Origin: [Muricauda] lutisoli (nom. illeg.) | GTDB taxonomy: Bacteria > Bacteroidota > Bacteroidia > Flavobacteriales > Flavobacteriaceae | Reading direction: 5' to 3' | Assembly: GCF_017313105.1 (NCBI RefSeq) | Contig: NZ_JAFLND010000001.1 | Span: 372,001-436,000, forward strand | DNA length: 64,000 nucleotides | Shown here: piece by piece, positions 53,588 to 62,134 of the stretch | How the letters are laid out: each line of letters opens with the position of its first letter | How positions within the stretch are numbered: the first letter of the stretch is position 1 | Translations under genes and position numbers: made by a program | The notes under the pieces: model-generated | What the model was told of the DNA's origin: nothing | The model's database searches: none | Seen by the model: the letters and a program-made list of their open reading frames with translations, nothing else

Positions 53588-54156
53588 TGCTGGAACAGCT
53601 ATTGCATTACGATAAAGAACTGTTTTTGTTTCTCAACGGCCTGGGAACCGAGACTTGGGACGGTTTTTGGATGTTCATGACGACGACCAGAAACTCTGCC
53701 CCGCTTTATCTCTTATTACTTTATTTATCTTATCGAAATTTTGGATGGAAGGGGACAGGGATTATTTTGGTGTCCATCGCTTTACTGATCACTTGTACCG
53801 ATCAACTGTCCAATTTTTTTAAATATGGTGTTGGTCGGCTTCGACCTTGTCATGAACCTGAAGTGAGTAGCGTAATGCGTTTGGTGAAAAGCTATTGTGG
53901 AGGACAATTCGGATACTTTTCTGCTCACGCTGCCAACTCTTTTGGACCAGCCATTTTCTTTACCGTGATGTTCAAGAATAAGGTAAAGTACATTTCTTGG
54001 GTGTTATTGTTTTGGGCCTGCATTGTTGCCTATAGCCGAATTTACATCGGTGTGCACTATCCGTTGGATGTACTTACAGGAGCCTTGGTAGGTTCGCTTT
54101 TTGGTTGGTTGTGGGCCAAGTTGGCTATATTTGCTTTCCAAAAAACAGGGGTATGA
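53587..54156 (+). CDS. PAP2-family lipid phosphatase
   Basis: This 189-residue membrane protein has the PAP2 triad: KYGVGRLRP (K79 and R86-P87), SAH (112-114, in place of PSGH) and SRIYIGVHYPLD (Arg, His, Asp). Typical substrates are undecaprenyl pyrophosphate and other lipid phosphates. It starts in the stop of the acidic gene and its own stop (TGA) overlaps the GT39 ATG by 4 nt, so all three are coupled. Confidence 0.92.
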   Translation: MLEQLLHYDKELFLFLNGLGTETWDGFWMFMTTTRNSAPLYLLLLYLSYRNFGWKGTGIILVSIALLITCTDQLSNFFKYGVGRLRPCHEPEVSSVMRLVKSYCGGQFGYFSAHAANSFGPAIFFTVMFKNKVKYISWVLLFWACIVAYSRIYIGVHYPLDVLTGALVGSLFGWLWAKLAIFAFQKTGV

Positions 54157-55811
54157 TCTCGACTGCCAGATACTGGTTTTACATTGGATTGATCGTGTTG
54201 GTATACGTCATCGGGATGTTCGTGACCTTGTTTGAGAACGACTCCGCCCAATTTGCGGTAATGGCCATGCGAATGGTTCAGGAAAATGATTTTCTGAGCT
54301 TATTCAAGGGACCGGAGGAATATCTGGACAAACCACATATGCACTACTGGTTGGCCGCCCTTTCCTATAAAATATTCGGCATCCACGATTGGGCCTACCG
54401 AATCCCAGGTATTTTGTCCACTCTACTGGGTGCTTACAGTTGCTTTGGTCTCGGAAAATTGCTGTACAACAAAGACGTAGGTAGATTTGCCTCATTGATT
54501 TTTATGACAGCCCAAACCATGGTCTTGGCCAACATAGATGTCCGTACCGATGCTGTTTTAACTGGATTTACCATATTCTCCATCTGGCAATTGGTTACTT
54601 ATATAGAGAAAAACACGCTGAAAAGTATTGCCTTGGGTGCTTTTGGTGCAGGCATGGCATTTTCCACTAAAGGGCAGATTGCCTTGGTGGCGATCGGTAT
54701 TTCCATAATTTGTCATTTGGCCTATACCCGAAAATGGCAGAAATTGCTCAATTGGAGAGTGTTGGTGGCCATTTTGGTCTTTGGGTTGACCATTGCACCC
54801 ATGTTGTATGCTTATTACCATCAGTTTGATCTGCATCCCGAAAAAGTAATCCGCGGCAAGGACAATCGTAGCGGTATCTTCTTTATTTTTTGGGAACAGA
54901 GCTTTGAACGTATGAGCGGAGAAGGGGTCGGGAAGAACAGTAGTGACTTTTTCTTCTTCTTTCACACCTTTTTATGGGTATTTCTGCCATGGACCGTTCT
55001 CGCCTTGATCGGTTATTGGACCAAGGTAAAAGCTTTTTGGCAAGTCAAGTTCGCTTACCGACCCAATATGGAGTTTTTGACCGTAGGCGGTATTTCAATT
55101 TTATTCCTGCTCATCAGTTTTGCACAGTTTAAATTGCCGCACTACATGAATATTCTGATGCCTTTGTATGCGATTTTATCAGCGGCTTTCCTGTATGTTT
55201 TGCATCAACGGGAAAAATTAAAGATGGCAAAGGTTATTTTGGGCATCCAATATTTTATATTGGGTCTCGTGGTGTTCTTTGCTTTGTTGGTGAGCTTTTA
55301 TGTATTCAAATTGGGGCATTGGTACAGCTATTTGTTCTTGTTGACAGCGCTCCTTTTGGTAACTTATTTCATTCTGAACAAAGAAAATGCCTATTCCAAA
55401 ATTGTAACCGTGGCTATTTTTAGTTCCCTTTTGTTGAATGGATTGATGAATGCTCATTTTTATCCCAAATTACTGGAATATCAGGGTGGCTCCACTATGG
55501 CAGAAAGGATAAAGGAAAGAAATATTCCTGTCGGTAAAATTTATAAGATAAACGAAAGGCACACTTGGGCCTTGGATTTTTACAATCAAGATCCTGTCAA
55601 TATTGTTTCGACCTCTGATTTGAAGAACATGAAAGATGTCTGGGTATATGCCACGGACAGTGAATTGGGGCAATTGCAGAAAAAAGAAATTGTCTGGAAC
55701 GATCAAATAACCGTAGACCAATTCCGAATTACCCGTTTACAGATCAAGTTCCTGAACCCCAATACCCGTGAAGACAAATTGAACAAAATGCATTTGGTGC
55801 ATTTGGATTAA
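54153..55811 (+). CDS. GT39/ArnT-like membrane glycosyltransferase
   Basis: The ATG at 54153 gives 552 residues. It is a multi-spanning protein (about 11-12 helices) whose first periplasmic loop has the acidic ENDSAQFAVMAMRMVQENDFL stretch typical of ArnT/GT39 enzymes. These transfer sugars from polyprenyl-phosphate to lipid A or proteins on the outer side of the membrane. A longer frame from 54105 lies inside the PAP2 gene and is unlikely. It overlaps the PAP2 stop (ATGA) and is convergent with the flippase-like gene by 4 nt. Confidence 0.9.
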   Translation: MISTARYWFYIGLIVLVYVIGMFVTLFENDSAQFAVMAMRMVQENDFLSLFKGPEEYLDKPHMHYWLAALSYKIFGIHDWAYRIPGILSTLLGAYSCFGLGKLLYNKDVGRFASLIFMTAQTMVLANIDVRTDAVLTGFTIFSIWQLVTYIEKNTLKSIALGAFGAGMAFSTKGQIALVAIGISIICHLAYTRKWQKLLNWRVLVAILVFGLTIAPMLYAYYHQFDLHPEKVIRGKDNRSGIFFIFWEQSFERMSGEGVGKNSSDFFFFFHTFLWVFLPWTVLALIGYWTKVKAFWQVKFAYRPNMEFLTVGGISILFLLISFAQFKLPHYMNILMPLYAILSAAFLYVLHQREKLKMAKVILGIQYFILGLVVFFALLVSFYVFKLGHWYSYLFLLTALLLVTYFILNKENAYSKIVTVAIFSSLLLNGLMNAHFYPKLLEYQGGSTMAERIKERNIPVGKIYKINERHTWALDFYNQDPVNIVSTSDLKNMKDVWVYATDSELGQLQKKEIVWNDQITVDQFRITRLQIKFLNPNTREDKLNKMHLVHLD

Positions 55812-56680
55812 TCCACCGAATCCAGCTTTGGCTTTTTAAAATGGTAGAATACACCGAGGAGCGAAGTGAGGGCTGTAATCAAAAAGAAAGTAAAGCTGAT
55901 TCCAATAGAGGTGCTTTCATCCAATCCCAGCCATTTTGCTCCGTATAAAAACGTAACTTCCCTACTTCCAATGCCCCCAATGGTCAACGGGATTACAGAA
56001 ACAATCGAAGAGACCAAAAACACAAACAGGTATTCAACGGTGTCCAAATCAACGGACAAAGATTTCAAAATAAACAGAACACAGACTAATTGTGCCAATT
56101 GGACCAGGGCGGAAAAGCCAACTGATTGCCAAAATATGGGCAGGGTAGTGGAGAAAAAAGTTTTGTTTACGAACCAAAATACATTTACACTCAAGGGAAT
56201 GGCCACTACAATCAACCAATAAAAGCTTTGGAAAAACTCGTTTTTGGATAGCAGAGCAAGCATACAGGCATAAACAAAAAGCAGCAGCATTCCGCTTAAG
56301 CGATCCAGTAACAAACTGGAGACCACTTTTTTTGTACCCGGTTGATATTCTTTTTGGATCACGTAGCCTTTGTAGGCATCACCACCAATGCCACCGGGTA
56401 AAAAGAGATTGTAAAACATTCCCAACAGATAGAGCTTCAAATTGCTCAATTGGGAAACTTTTGCCCCGATTTGATGGAAATACAGGTTGGTTCTAAAAGC
56501 TGATAAGACTTTGGAAAAGACAAAAAACAGCAATGCCAAGAATAAATAGAACGGATTGCTCTTTTTTAGGGTTTTGAGCACATCATTCAACTCTATTTTG
56601 GTGAAAATAAAGTAGATCAGGACCGCACTAACGATTATTTTTAGGGCGGTTAGGAGCTTTTTACGCAGCTTTTCCGTCAC
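55808..56680 (-). CDS. Lysylphosphatidylglycerol synthase-TM family (UPF0104) membrane protein
   Basis: This 290-residue protein has a GTG start and about eight helices, with the family's GGIGGDAYKGYVIQKE and VIPLTIGGIGSREVTFL. Related proteins (the flippase half of MprF, AglD-like) move or process lipid-linked compounds. In this setting a polyprenyl-phosphate-sugar flippase is a fair inference. It overlaps the upstream GT2 gene by 20 nt. Confidence 0.85.
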   Translation of the reverse strand: MTEKLRKKLLTALKIIVSAVLIYFIFTKIELNDVLKTLKKSNPFYLFLALLFFVFSKVLSAFRTNLYFHQIGAKVSQLSNLKLYLLGMFYNLFLPGGIGGDAYKGYVIQKEYQPGTKKVVSSLLLDRLSGMLLLFVYACMLALLSKNEFFQSFYWLIVVAIPLSVNVFWFVNKTFFSTTLPIFWQSVGFSALVQLAQLVCVLFILKSLSVDLDTVEYLFVFLVSSIVSVIPLTIGGIGSREVTFLYGAKWLGLDESTSIGISFTFFLITALTSLLGVFYHFKKPKLDSVD

Positions 56681-57623
56681 CTATGCTTATTTTTTTAATG
56701 CGATATGGCCTTTTTTGTTGCGATTCGTAATACGTACGGATCAAGAGTTCCATTACAATCCCAATGGTGAACAATTGGATTCCACCAACAATGAACATCA
56801 TACCGAAAATAAGTAAGGGCCTAGTACCGATATCCTGTCCGAATCCAAGTTTCACAATCAATAAATACACGTTGATCAAGATTCCAAGAATGACCAGTAA
56901 CACCCCAAAAATCCCGAACAGGTGTATGGGACGTTGGAAGTATTTTCTAATGAAAAGCAATAACATCATGTCGGCTACTACTTTAAAAACACGTTCCAGA
57001 CCATATTTGGAAACCCCGGCGTGCCTAGCGTGGTGCTTTACAGGAACTTGTTTGATCTGTGCACCTTCCAAATGGGCCAAAAGCGTGATAAAACGGTGCA
57101 TTTCACCGTACAAATTCAGGCTTTTTGCAATGTCCTTAGTAAAAACTTTGAGTGCACAACCGTTGTCCTTGATATCCAGCTTAGTTACCCTGCGTACCAA
57201 AAAATTGGCGATTTTTGAGGGTATTTTTTTTGCCAAGGAGTCCTTTCTTTTCTGCCGGATTCCGGTCACTACATCGTATTCCTCTGTAGTGGCATATTGC
57301 AGCATATTTGGAATATCGGACGGATCGTTTTGGAGGTCGCCGTCCATAGTAATGATGTATTCACCTTCGGCATAGTCAATTCCCGCAGCTAGGGCCAAAC
57401 TTTGTCCGTAGTTCTTTTTCAATTCAATCAAATGGACCCTTTTATCATCCATTTCCTTAACTTTTATTCGGGTTTTATCGGTGGAAAAATCGTCCACATA
57501 TACAATTTGGTAATTGTACCCTTCAAGGCTTTCGTTGATTTTTTGGGTCAAAAGAACCACGTTGTCTTCCTCGTTGTACAAAGGAACCACAATGGATAAA
57601 AGGGAATCGGTGATAGCGCTCAT
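56661..57623 (-). CDS. DPM1/GtrB-like polyprenyl-phosphate sugar transferase (GT2 with two membrane helices)
   Basis: This 320-residue protein has the GT2 core (SIVVPLYNEEDNVVLLTQKI, YVDDFSTDKT, IITMDGDLQNDP with DGD) followed by two C-terminal helices (LFGIFGVLLVILGILINVYLLIV and LLIFGMMFIVGGIQLFTIGIV), the topology of GtrB-type enzymes that load a sugar on undecaprenyl phosphate. It probably supplies the donor for the GT39 gene. It overlaps the flippase-like gene by 20 nt. Confidence 0.92.
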   Translation of the reverse strand: MSAITDSLLSIVVPLYNEEDNVVLLTQKINESLEGYNYQIVYVDDFSTDKTRIKVKEMDDKRVHLIELKKNYGQSLALAAGIDYAEGEYIITMDGDLQNDPSDIPNMLQYATTEEYDVVTGIRQKRKDSLAKKIPSKIANFLVRRVTKLDIKDNGCALKVFTKDIAKSLNLYGEMHRFITLLAHLEGAQIKQVPVKHHARHAGVSKYGLERVFKVVADMMLLLFIRKYFQRPIHLFGIFGVLLVILGILINVYLLIVKLGFGQDIGTRPLLIFGMMFIVGGIQLFTIGIVMELLIRTYYESQQKRPYRIKKISIGDGKAA

Positions 57624-57658
57624 TCAGTATATAATCTGTGCAAATTTATTGCTTTTAT

Positions 57659-58702
57659 TTAAAGTTCCTTGGTAATCTTGTCCAATAGGATTTTTGCGGC
57701 GTAAAACGGTGAAATTTTATTTTCTTCAATTTCGGTCAACAACTTGCCTTGTTCGGTTTTAAAAGTTTTCTTTTGATGGAAAAATTGTTTGATGTATTCG
57801 TCCACGGTCTGAAGGAACCAGTTTTTGTTTTGTTGTTGTCGGTTCTTTTCAAAAAAGCCATTTTCCTTATTGTGTTCCACAAATTGCTGCACCATTTCCC
57901 AGATTTCTGCAATCCCTGTTTTCTCCAATGCGGAACACTTCATTACTTTGGGTGTCCAGCCGTTCGCTTTGGGCGGATACAGGTGCAATGCCCTGGAAAA
58001 CTCGGTCACAGCTAGCTTGGCGTGTTCTAAATTACTGCCATCCGCTTTATTGATGGCTATGGCGTCGGCCATTTCCATAATACCTCTTTTTATACCTTGG
58101 AGCTCGTCGCCGGCACCCGATAATTTCAGCAGAAGGAAAAAATCCACCATACTGTGCACGGCAATTTCACTTTGGCCAACCCCTACGGTCTCTACTAGGA
58201 TTACATTGTATCCTGCAGCTTCGCAGAGCATGATACTTTCTCGGGTTTTCTGTGCTACACCGCCCAAAGAGGTGCCTGAAGGGGAGGGACGGATAAAGGC
58301 ATTGGGGTCCTTGGCCAAGGTTTCCATTCGGGTTTTGTCCCCTAAAATGCTTCCCTTGCTCAGGGAGCTGGTCGGGTCCACGGCCAAAACGGCCACTTTG
58401 TTGCCTTTTTCGGTCAAAGTTTTGCCCAAAGTTTCTATAAACGAACTCTTACCAACACCAGGAACCCCCGTAATTCCCAAACGAATACTATCGGTAGGTC
58501 TGGACAGACACTTTTCAATAACAGCATTGGCTTTTTCAAAATGGGCCGTTCTGGTGCTTTCCAAAAGGGTTATGGCTTTGGCAAGCATGGCCTTGTTACC
58601 ATCAAAAATGCCTTGTGCCAGGGCATCGGCAGAAAGTTCTTTTTTTCTGAGTGCCTTGATTTTGGAAATGGTGTCCGAGGGTGTTTTTTTGTTGTTTGCC
58701 AA
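57659..58702 (-). CDS. meaB: MeaB GTPase (methylmalonyl-CoA mutase-associated)
   Basis: This 347-residue P-loop GTPase has Walker A GVPGVGKSS (79-87), AVDPTSSLSKGSILGDKTRM, VETVGVGQSE (switch region) and the NKADG base-specificity motif. MeaB protects methylmalonyl-CoA mutase and gates its cobalamin cofactor. The mutase genes are not in the window. The start is TTG at 58702, the only in-frame start before the upstream stop (58714-58712). Confidence 0.94.
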   Translation of the reverse strand: MANNKKTPSDTISKIKALRKKELSADALAQGIFDGNKAMLAKAITLLESTRTAHFEKANAVIEKCLSRPTDSIRLGITGVPGVGKSSFIETLGKTLTEKGNKVAVLAVDPTSSLSKGSILGDKTRMETLAKDPNAFIRPSPSGTSLGGVAQKTRESIMLCEAAGYNVILVETVGVGQSEIAVHSMVDFFLLLKLSGAGDELQGIKRGIMEMADAIAINKADGSNLEHAKLAVTEFSRALHLYPPKANGWTPKVMKCSALEKTGIAEIWEMVQQFVEHNKENGFFEKNRQQQNKNWFLQTVDEYIKQFFHQKKTFKTEQGKLLTEIEENKISPFYAAKILLDKITKEL

Positions 58703-58912
58703 AGGTATGGGTCATCGGTTTATACGAATTTATAAAGATTTTACGGGTTTATGGGAACTGGAATGGGAATACAGCTTACTTTTTGATTCCTCCATTTCAC
58801 AAAAATTTAATACCTGTTTAAGCAGACATCCGCCCACAAATTGCTACCTTTTGATTCCATAATCAGTTACCCTTGAGGTGCTGGTTGTAACGAACCTATA
58901 AACATTTAAAAG

Positions 58913-59338
58913 ATGAAGACTATTTTTGAGGCCAAGGCCACTAATACAGGAGGAAGGTCTGGACACGTGAAGAGCGAAGACGACGTTTTGGATTATGCCA
59001 TCAGCATGCCTACCTCCAAAGGAAAAACCGACCCAAAATCAACAAATCCGGAAGAACTTTTTGCAGCTGCATATTCCAGTTGCTATGGGGCAGGTCTGCA
59101 AGCTGTTGCCAAGGAACATGGCATTGAGGATTTAGGCGATTTCAGTGTAACGGCCACCATAGCCCTCAATACAGAAGAAGAAGGCTTTTTCTTGGAAGCT
59201 ACATTGGATGCCTACTTGCCTACAGTGGACAAAGAAATGGGAGAAACTTTGATGAAAGACGCCCATGAAATCTGTCCATACAGCAAGGCTACACGCGATA
59301 ATATTACCGTGCACTTAAATTTGTTGATGGACGAATAA
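58913..59338 (+). CDS. ohr: Organic hydroperoxide resistance protein (OsmC/Ohr family)
   Basis: This 141-residue protein has the two redox cysteines of Ohr: Cys57 in AAYSSCYGAG and Cys121 in HEICPYSKATR. It reduces organic hydroperoxides using dihydrolipoamide-type thiols. It is monocistronic and ends before a strong terminator. No OhrR-type regulator is adjacent. Confidence 0.95.
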   Translation: MKTIFEAKATNTGGRSGHVKSEDDVLDYAISMPTSKGKTDPKSTNPEELFAAAYSSCYGAGLQAVAKEHGIEDLGDFSVTATIALNTEEEGFFLEATLDAYLPTVDKEMGETLMKDAHEICPYSKATRDNITVHLNLLMDE

Positions 59339-59362
59339 GTAACGTAACCTTTTAATTATGAG

Positions 59363-59394
59363 CCCCGTTGAAAACATCAGCGGGGTTTTTTTTG
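59363..59394 (+). terminator. Terminator after ohr
   Basis: CCCCGTTGA pairs with TCAGCGGGG (one mismatch) with a 5-nt loop and eight T's. Confidence 0.9.
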
Positions 59395-59422
59395 TTAAAA
59401 ATGCGCTAAAAACTCCCTAATT

Positions 59423-59448
59423 TGCAACGTTGCATTTTTTGCATCGTC
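59423..59448 (+). promoter_or_regulatory. Candidate ECF promoter GCAAC-N16-CGTC with TGCAACGTTGCA palindrome
   Basis: GCAAC at 59424-59428 and CGTC at 59445-59448 with a 16-nt spacer match the ECF sigma -35/-10 pattern. GCAAC is inside a perfect 12-bp palindrome TGCAACGTTGCA (59423-59434), so the site could also bind a dimer. The box sits ~42 nt before the ECF sigma start, consistent with autoregulation. Confidence 0.6.
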
Positions 59449-59489
59449 ATTAATACAGAACAACTAAAAAGCCAGACATAGAACCAAGT

Positions 59490-60026
59490 GTGCTCCATAT
59501 CGAGCTTGTAGAAAAGTGCAAGGCGGACGACCGCCAGGCACAAATGAAACTATACCGTCAGTATTGCGATGGTATGTTCTGTGTGGCTATGCGCTTTCTT
59601 AAAAACGCAGATGATGCGGAGGACGTGTTACAAGATTCTTTTATAAAAGCATTTCAGCGGATAGAGCAATTTAAGGGAGATGTTACGTTCGGGGCTTGGT
59701 TGAAAAGAATTGTAGTGAATGGCAGTATCGATTTTTTAAAATCGAAACATCAACGAACAGTGGAACTCAATGAGAGTTGTTTGCAGGTGGCCGAAGAGGA
59801 TGACTGGTCCGTGGAGGAAGGAATCTCCATTGAACAAGTGAAGGAGGCCATCGAGGAACTGCCTCAAAAATATAGATATGTTGTGCAACTGTTTTTAGTG
59901 GAAGGTTACGATCATGCTGAGATAGCCGGGATTTTGGGCATCACGGAAACTGCATCGCGGACCCGATTACTGAGAGGAAAGGCACAATTGAAAGAGAAAT
60001 TAAAAGATTTGGCTTATGGCACGTGA
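59490..60026 (+). CDS. ECF-family RNA polymerase sigma factor
   Basis: This 178-residue protein has the ECF region 2 (FCVAMRFLKNADDAEDVLQDSFIKAFQRIEQF) and region 4 helix-turn-helix (LPQKYRYVVQLFLVEGYDHAEIAGILGITETASRTRLLRGK). The start is GTG at 59490. Upstream, in frame, there is no ATG before the stop at 59451-59453. Its own candidate ECF promoter is upstream, and its last 11 nt overlap the next gene. Confidence 0.92.
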   Translation: MLHIELVEKCKADDRQAQMKLYRQYCDGMFCVAMRFLKNADDAEDVLQDSFIKAFQRIEQFKGDVTFGAWLKRIVVNGSIDFLKSKHQRTVELNESCLQVAEEDDWSVEEGISIEQVKEAIEELPQKYRYVVQLFLVEGYDHAEIAGILGITETASRTRLLRGKAQLKEKLKDLAYGT

Positions 60027-60618
60027 TCTTAGAAAATTATTTGAAAAAGAAAGGGAGCAGAAAAGCTTTAACATGAAGGAGGGGCATGAAGACCGTTTTT
60101 TTGCCAAGCTGGAAGAAGAGCTGCCCAAGGACCCGCCCAAACGAAAGGTGATTTCCCTGTGGATGCAGATTGCTGCTTCTGTTGTGGTAGCTGTGGGGTT
60201 GTCCTTCTATTATTTTAACAGTAATGGAGGAACAGTTGATCCAGAAGAAAAAATAACGGTTGTAGATCGGGACAATCCAAGTAAAGAGGCCCAGGGCATC
60301 TCTTTAGGGGATTTGTCCCCTGACTTAAAAAAGATAGAAACCTATTATACCACCAACATCAATCTCCAGCTGTCCGAATTGGCCGATGATCCGGGAAATA
60401 AGGAGCTTGTGGACAGCTATATGGATCGGTTGGCAGAACTTAACAAGGAATACCAAAGGCTGAACCAAGAGTTGAACGAATTGGGCCCCAATGATCAAAC
60501 CATAGGTGCCTTGATCAATAACCTACAACTACGGTTACAGTTGTTGCAAAAGTTAAAATCAAAGTTGAATCAATTAAAATCATCAAAAAATGAACAGGAA
60601 TCATCAAATATTGTTTAG
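60016..60618 (+). CDS. Probable anti-sigma factor (single membrane helix)
   Basis: This 200-residue protein has a short cytoplasmic N-terminus (about 1-46), one membrane helix (LWMQIAASVVVAVGLSFYYF, about 48-67) and a periplasmic part of ~130 residues rich in coiled-coil-like heptads (ELADDPGNKELVDSYMDRLAELNKEYQRLNQEL). The position after the sigma gene with 11-nt overlap is typical of a sigma/anti-sigma pair. No zinc-finger (ZAS) motif or FecR domain is visible. Confidence 0.7.
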   Translation: MARDLRKLFEKEREQKSFNMKEGHEDRFFAKLEEELPKDPPKRKVISLWMQIAASVVVAVGLSFYYFNSNGGTVDPEEKITVVDRDNPSKEAQGISLGDLSPDLKKIETYYTTNINLQLSELADDPGNKELVDSYMDRLAELNKEYQRLNQELNELGPNDQTIGALINNLQLRLQLLQKLKSKLNQLKSSKNEQESSNIV

Positions 60619-62050
60619 CGGATTGCTTCTTGCCTTGGTTGGATTTACCGGCCAAGCGCAGGAGAAGTCCAAAACCTACAAGGAAACCTTCAATGTCGAT
60701 AAGGACACTGAGTTGAACATCAACACCAGCTATGCGGACATTGAGTTCGATACTTGGAACAAAGATCAGGTAGAGATTACGGCGGTAATTGAGCTGGAAG
60801 GAGTGGACCAGGAGGAGGCAGATTCTTATTTTGAGCGGGATTTGGTCAAAATAATGGGAAACAGCAAAGAAATAGAGATTAGCACAGAGGGTGCAGGTCC
60901 CAATTATGCTTACGATTTTAGAACGGTGAATATCGATATTCCTGAAATGCCTTCGGTCGCCGAGATTATTGCCAATGTTGAAATCCCTGAAATCTCTGAA
61001 ATTGTGATTCCAGAAATCGCGGTAATGTCTTCAATGCCGCCCATGCCACCATTGCCTCCAATTGAGTTTGATTACGACGCTTATAAAAAGGATGGTGACA
61101 AATACATGAAGGAATGGAAGAAGAAGTTCGATAAGACGTTTGATAAAGAATACAAGGAGCGTTTTGAGAAATGGGGCGAAGAGATGGAAAAAATGGCAGA
61201 GGAGCGTGAAGCGCGACGTGAAGAGCTGAGGGGAGAACGGGAAAAACTCCGTGAAGAGCGCGAAAAAGTCCGTGAAGAAATGCAGGAGCGAATGAAAGAG
61301 CAAAGAGAAGAGATCCGTGCTCAGCAAGTAGAGATCAGGGAAGAGCAGGCGGAGCTTAGAAAGCAGCTGCGCGAAGAGGCAAGGACCATTCATGGAAGTC
61401 CAAATGTGTTCTATTTTTCAACTGACGGGAAACATAAAGAGTATAAGGTCAAAAAACGAATCATCATCAAAATGCCGAAGTACATTAAGGTGAATATGAA
61501 TGTACGCCACGGTGAGGTAAAATTGGCGGAAAATGCCAAAAACATCAATGCAAGCTTGTCCTACGCAAGCTTGCTTGCCTCAACCATTGAAGGTACCAAT
61601 ACCGATATTCGAGTATCGTATTCCCCGGTCGTAGTGCAAAATTGGAACTATGGCAGCCTTAGCACGCATTATTCCGAAAAGATCAATTTAAAGGAGGTCA
61701 AGGAACTAAAACTGAATTCGATATCATCCAATGTGGTTATTGGTAGATTGGACAGCAAGGCATTGGTGACCAATAATTTCGGGGCATTGACCATTGATGA
61801 GGTGGCAAACGGATTTAATACCATTGACATTTCTATGGAAAATGGGGAGTTGGATTGCAAACTTCCAGAAGCACCTTATGCTATCTCGGTGAACGAAACA
61901 ACTTCGGGATTTAAATACCCAAAAACATTGAAGTTGACATCCACCAAAAAACAAGGGGCCAATTTGCACACAGGGTATAACATTAGTAAGAATGATGGGA
62001 AAACCATTACCATCAACTCCAAATTCAGCGAGGTGGTTCTAAAGAACTAG
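60590..62050 (+). CDS. DUF4097-like secreted protein with long charged helix
   Basis: This 486-residue protein has a signal peptide (about 1-23), a beta-repeat segment (TYKETFNVDKDTELNINTSYADIEFDTW), a Pro/Met-rich stretch (SMPPMPPLPP), a ~110-residue Glu/Arg/Lys-rich helix (about 165-275, with EKLREEREKVREEMQERMKEQREEIR-like heptads) and a C-terminal DUF4097-type beta-helix (~290-486). Its ATG lies 29 nt inside the anti-sigma gene. The beta-repeat family is a common partner of sigma/anti-sigma units in Bacteroidota. Confidence 0.78.
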   Translation: MNRNHQILFSGLLLALVGFTGQAQEKSKTYKETFNVDKDTELNINTSYADIEFDTWNKDQVEITAVIELEGVDQEEADSYFERDLVKIMGNSKEIEISTEGAGPNYAYDFRTVNIDIPEMPSVAEIIANVEIPEISEIVIPEIAVMSSMPPMPPLPPIEFDYDAYKKDGDKYMKEWKKKFDKTFDKEYKERFEKWGEEMEKMAEEREARREELRGEREKLREEREKVREEMQERMKEQREEIRAQQVEIREEQAELRKQLREEARTIHGSPNVFYFSTDGKHKEYKVKKRIIIKMPKYIKVNMNVRHGEVKLAENAKNINASLSYASLLASTIEGTNTDIRVSYSPVVVQNWNYGSLSTHYSEKINLKEVKELKLNSISSNVVIGRLDSKALVTNNFGALTIDEVANGFNTIDISMENGELDCKLPEAPYAISVNETTSGFKYPKTLKLTSTKKQGANLHTGYNISKNDGKTITINSKFSEVVLKN

Positions 62051-62134
62051 TCTTGTTGCACCAGTCCCAAGGAACCACCTCGAACCTATTGGTCTATATA
62101 ACTCTTCAACGACCGTAATCCACCAAGTCATTTA

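Noticed and set aside
57825..58862. 345-residue open frame on the plus strand opposite meaB
   Set aside because: It mirrors the strongly supported MeaB GTPase and has no family features; its composition follows from the reverse of a Lys/Glu-rich gene.
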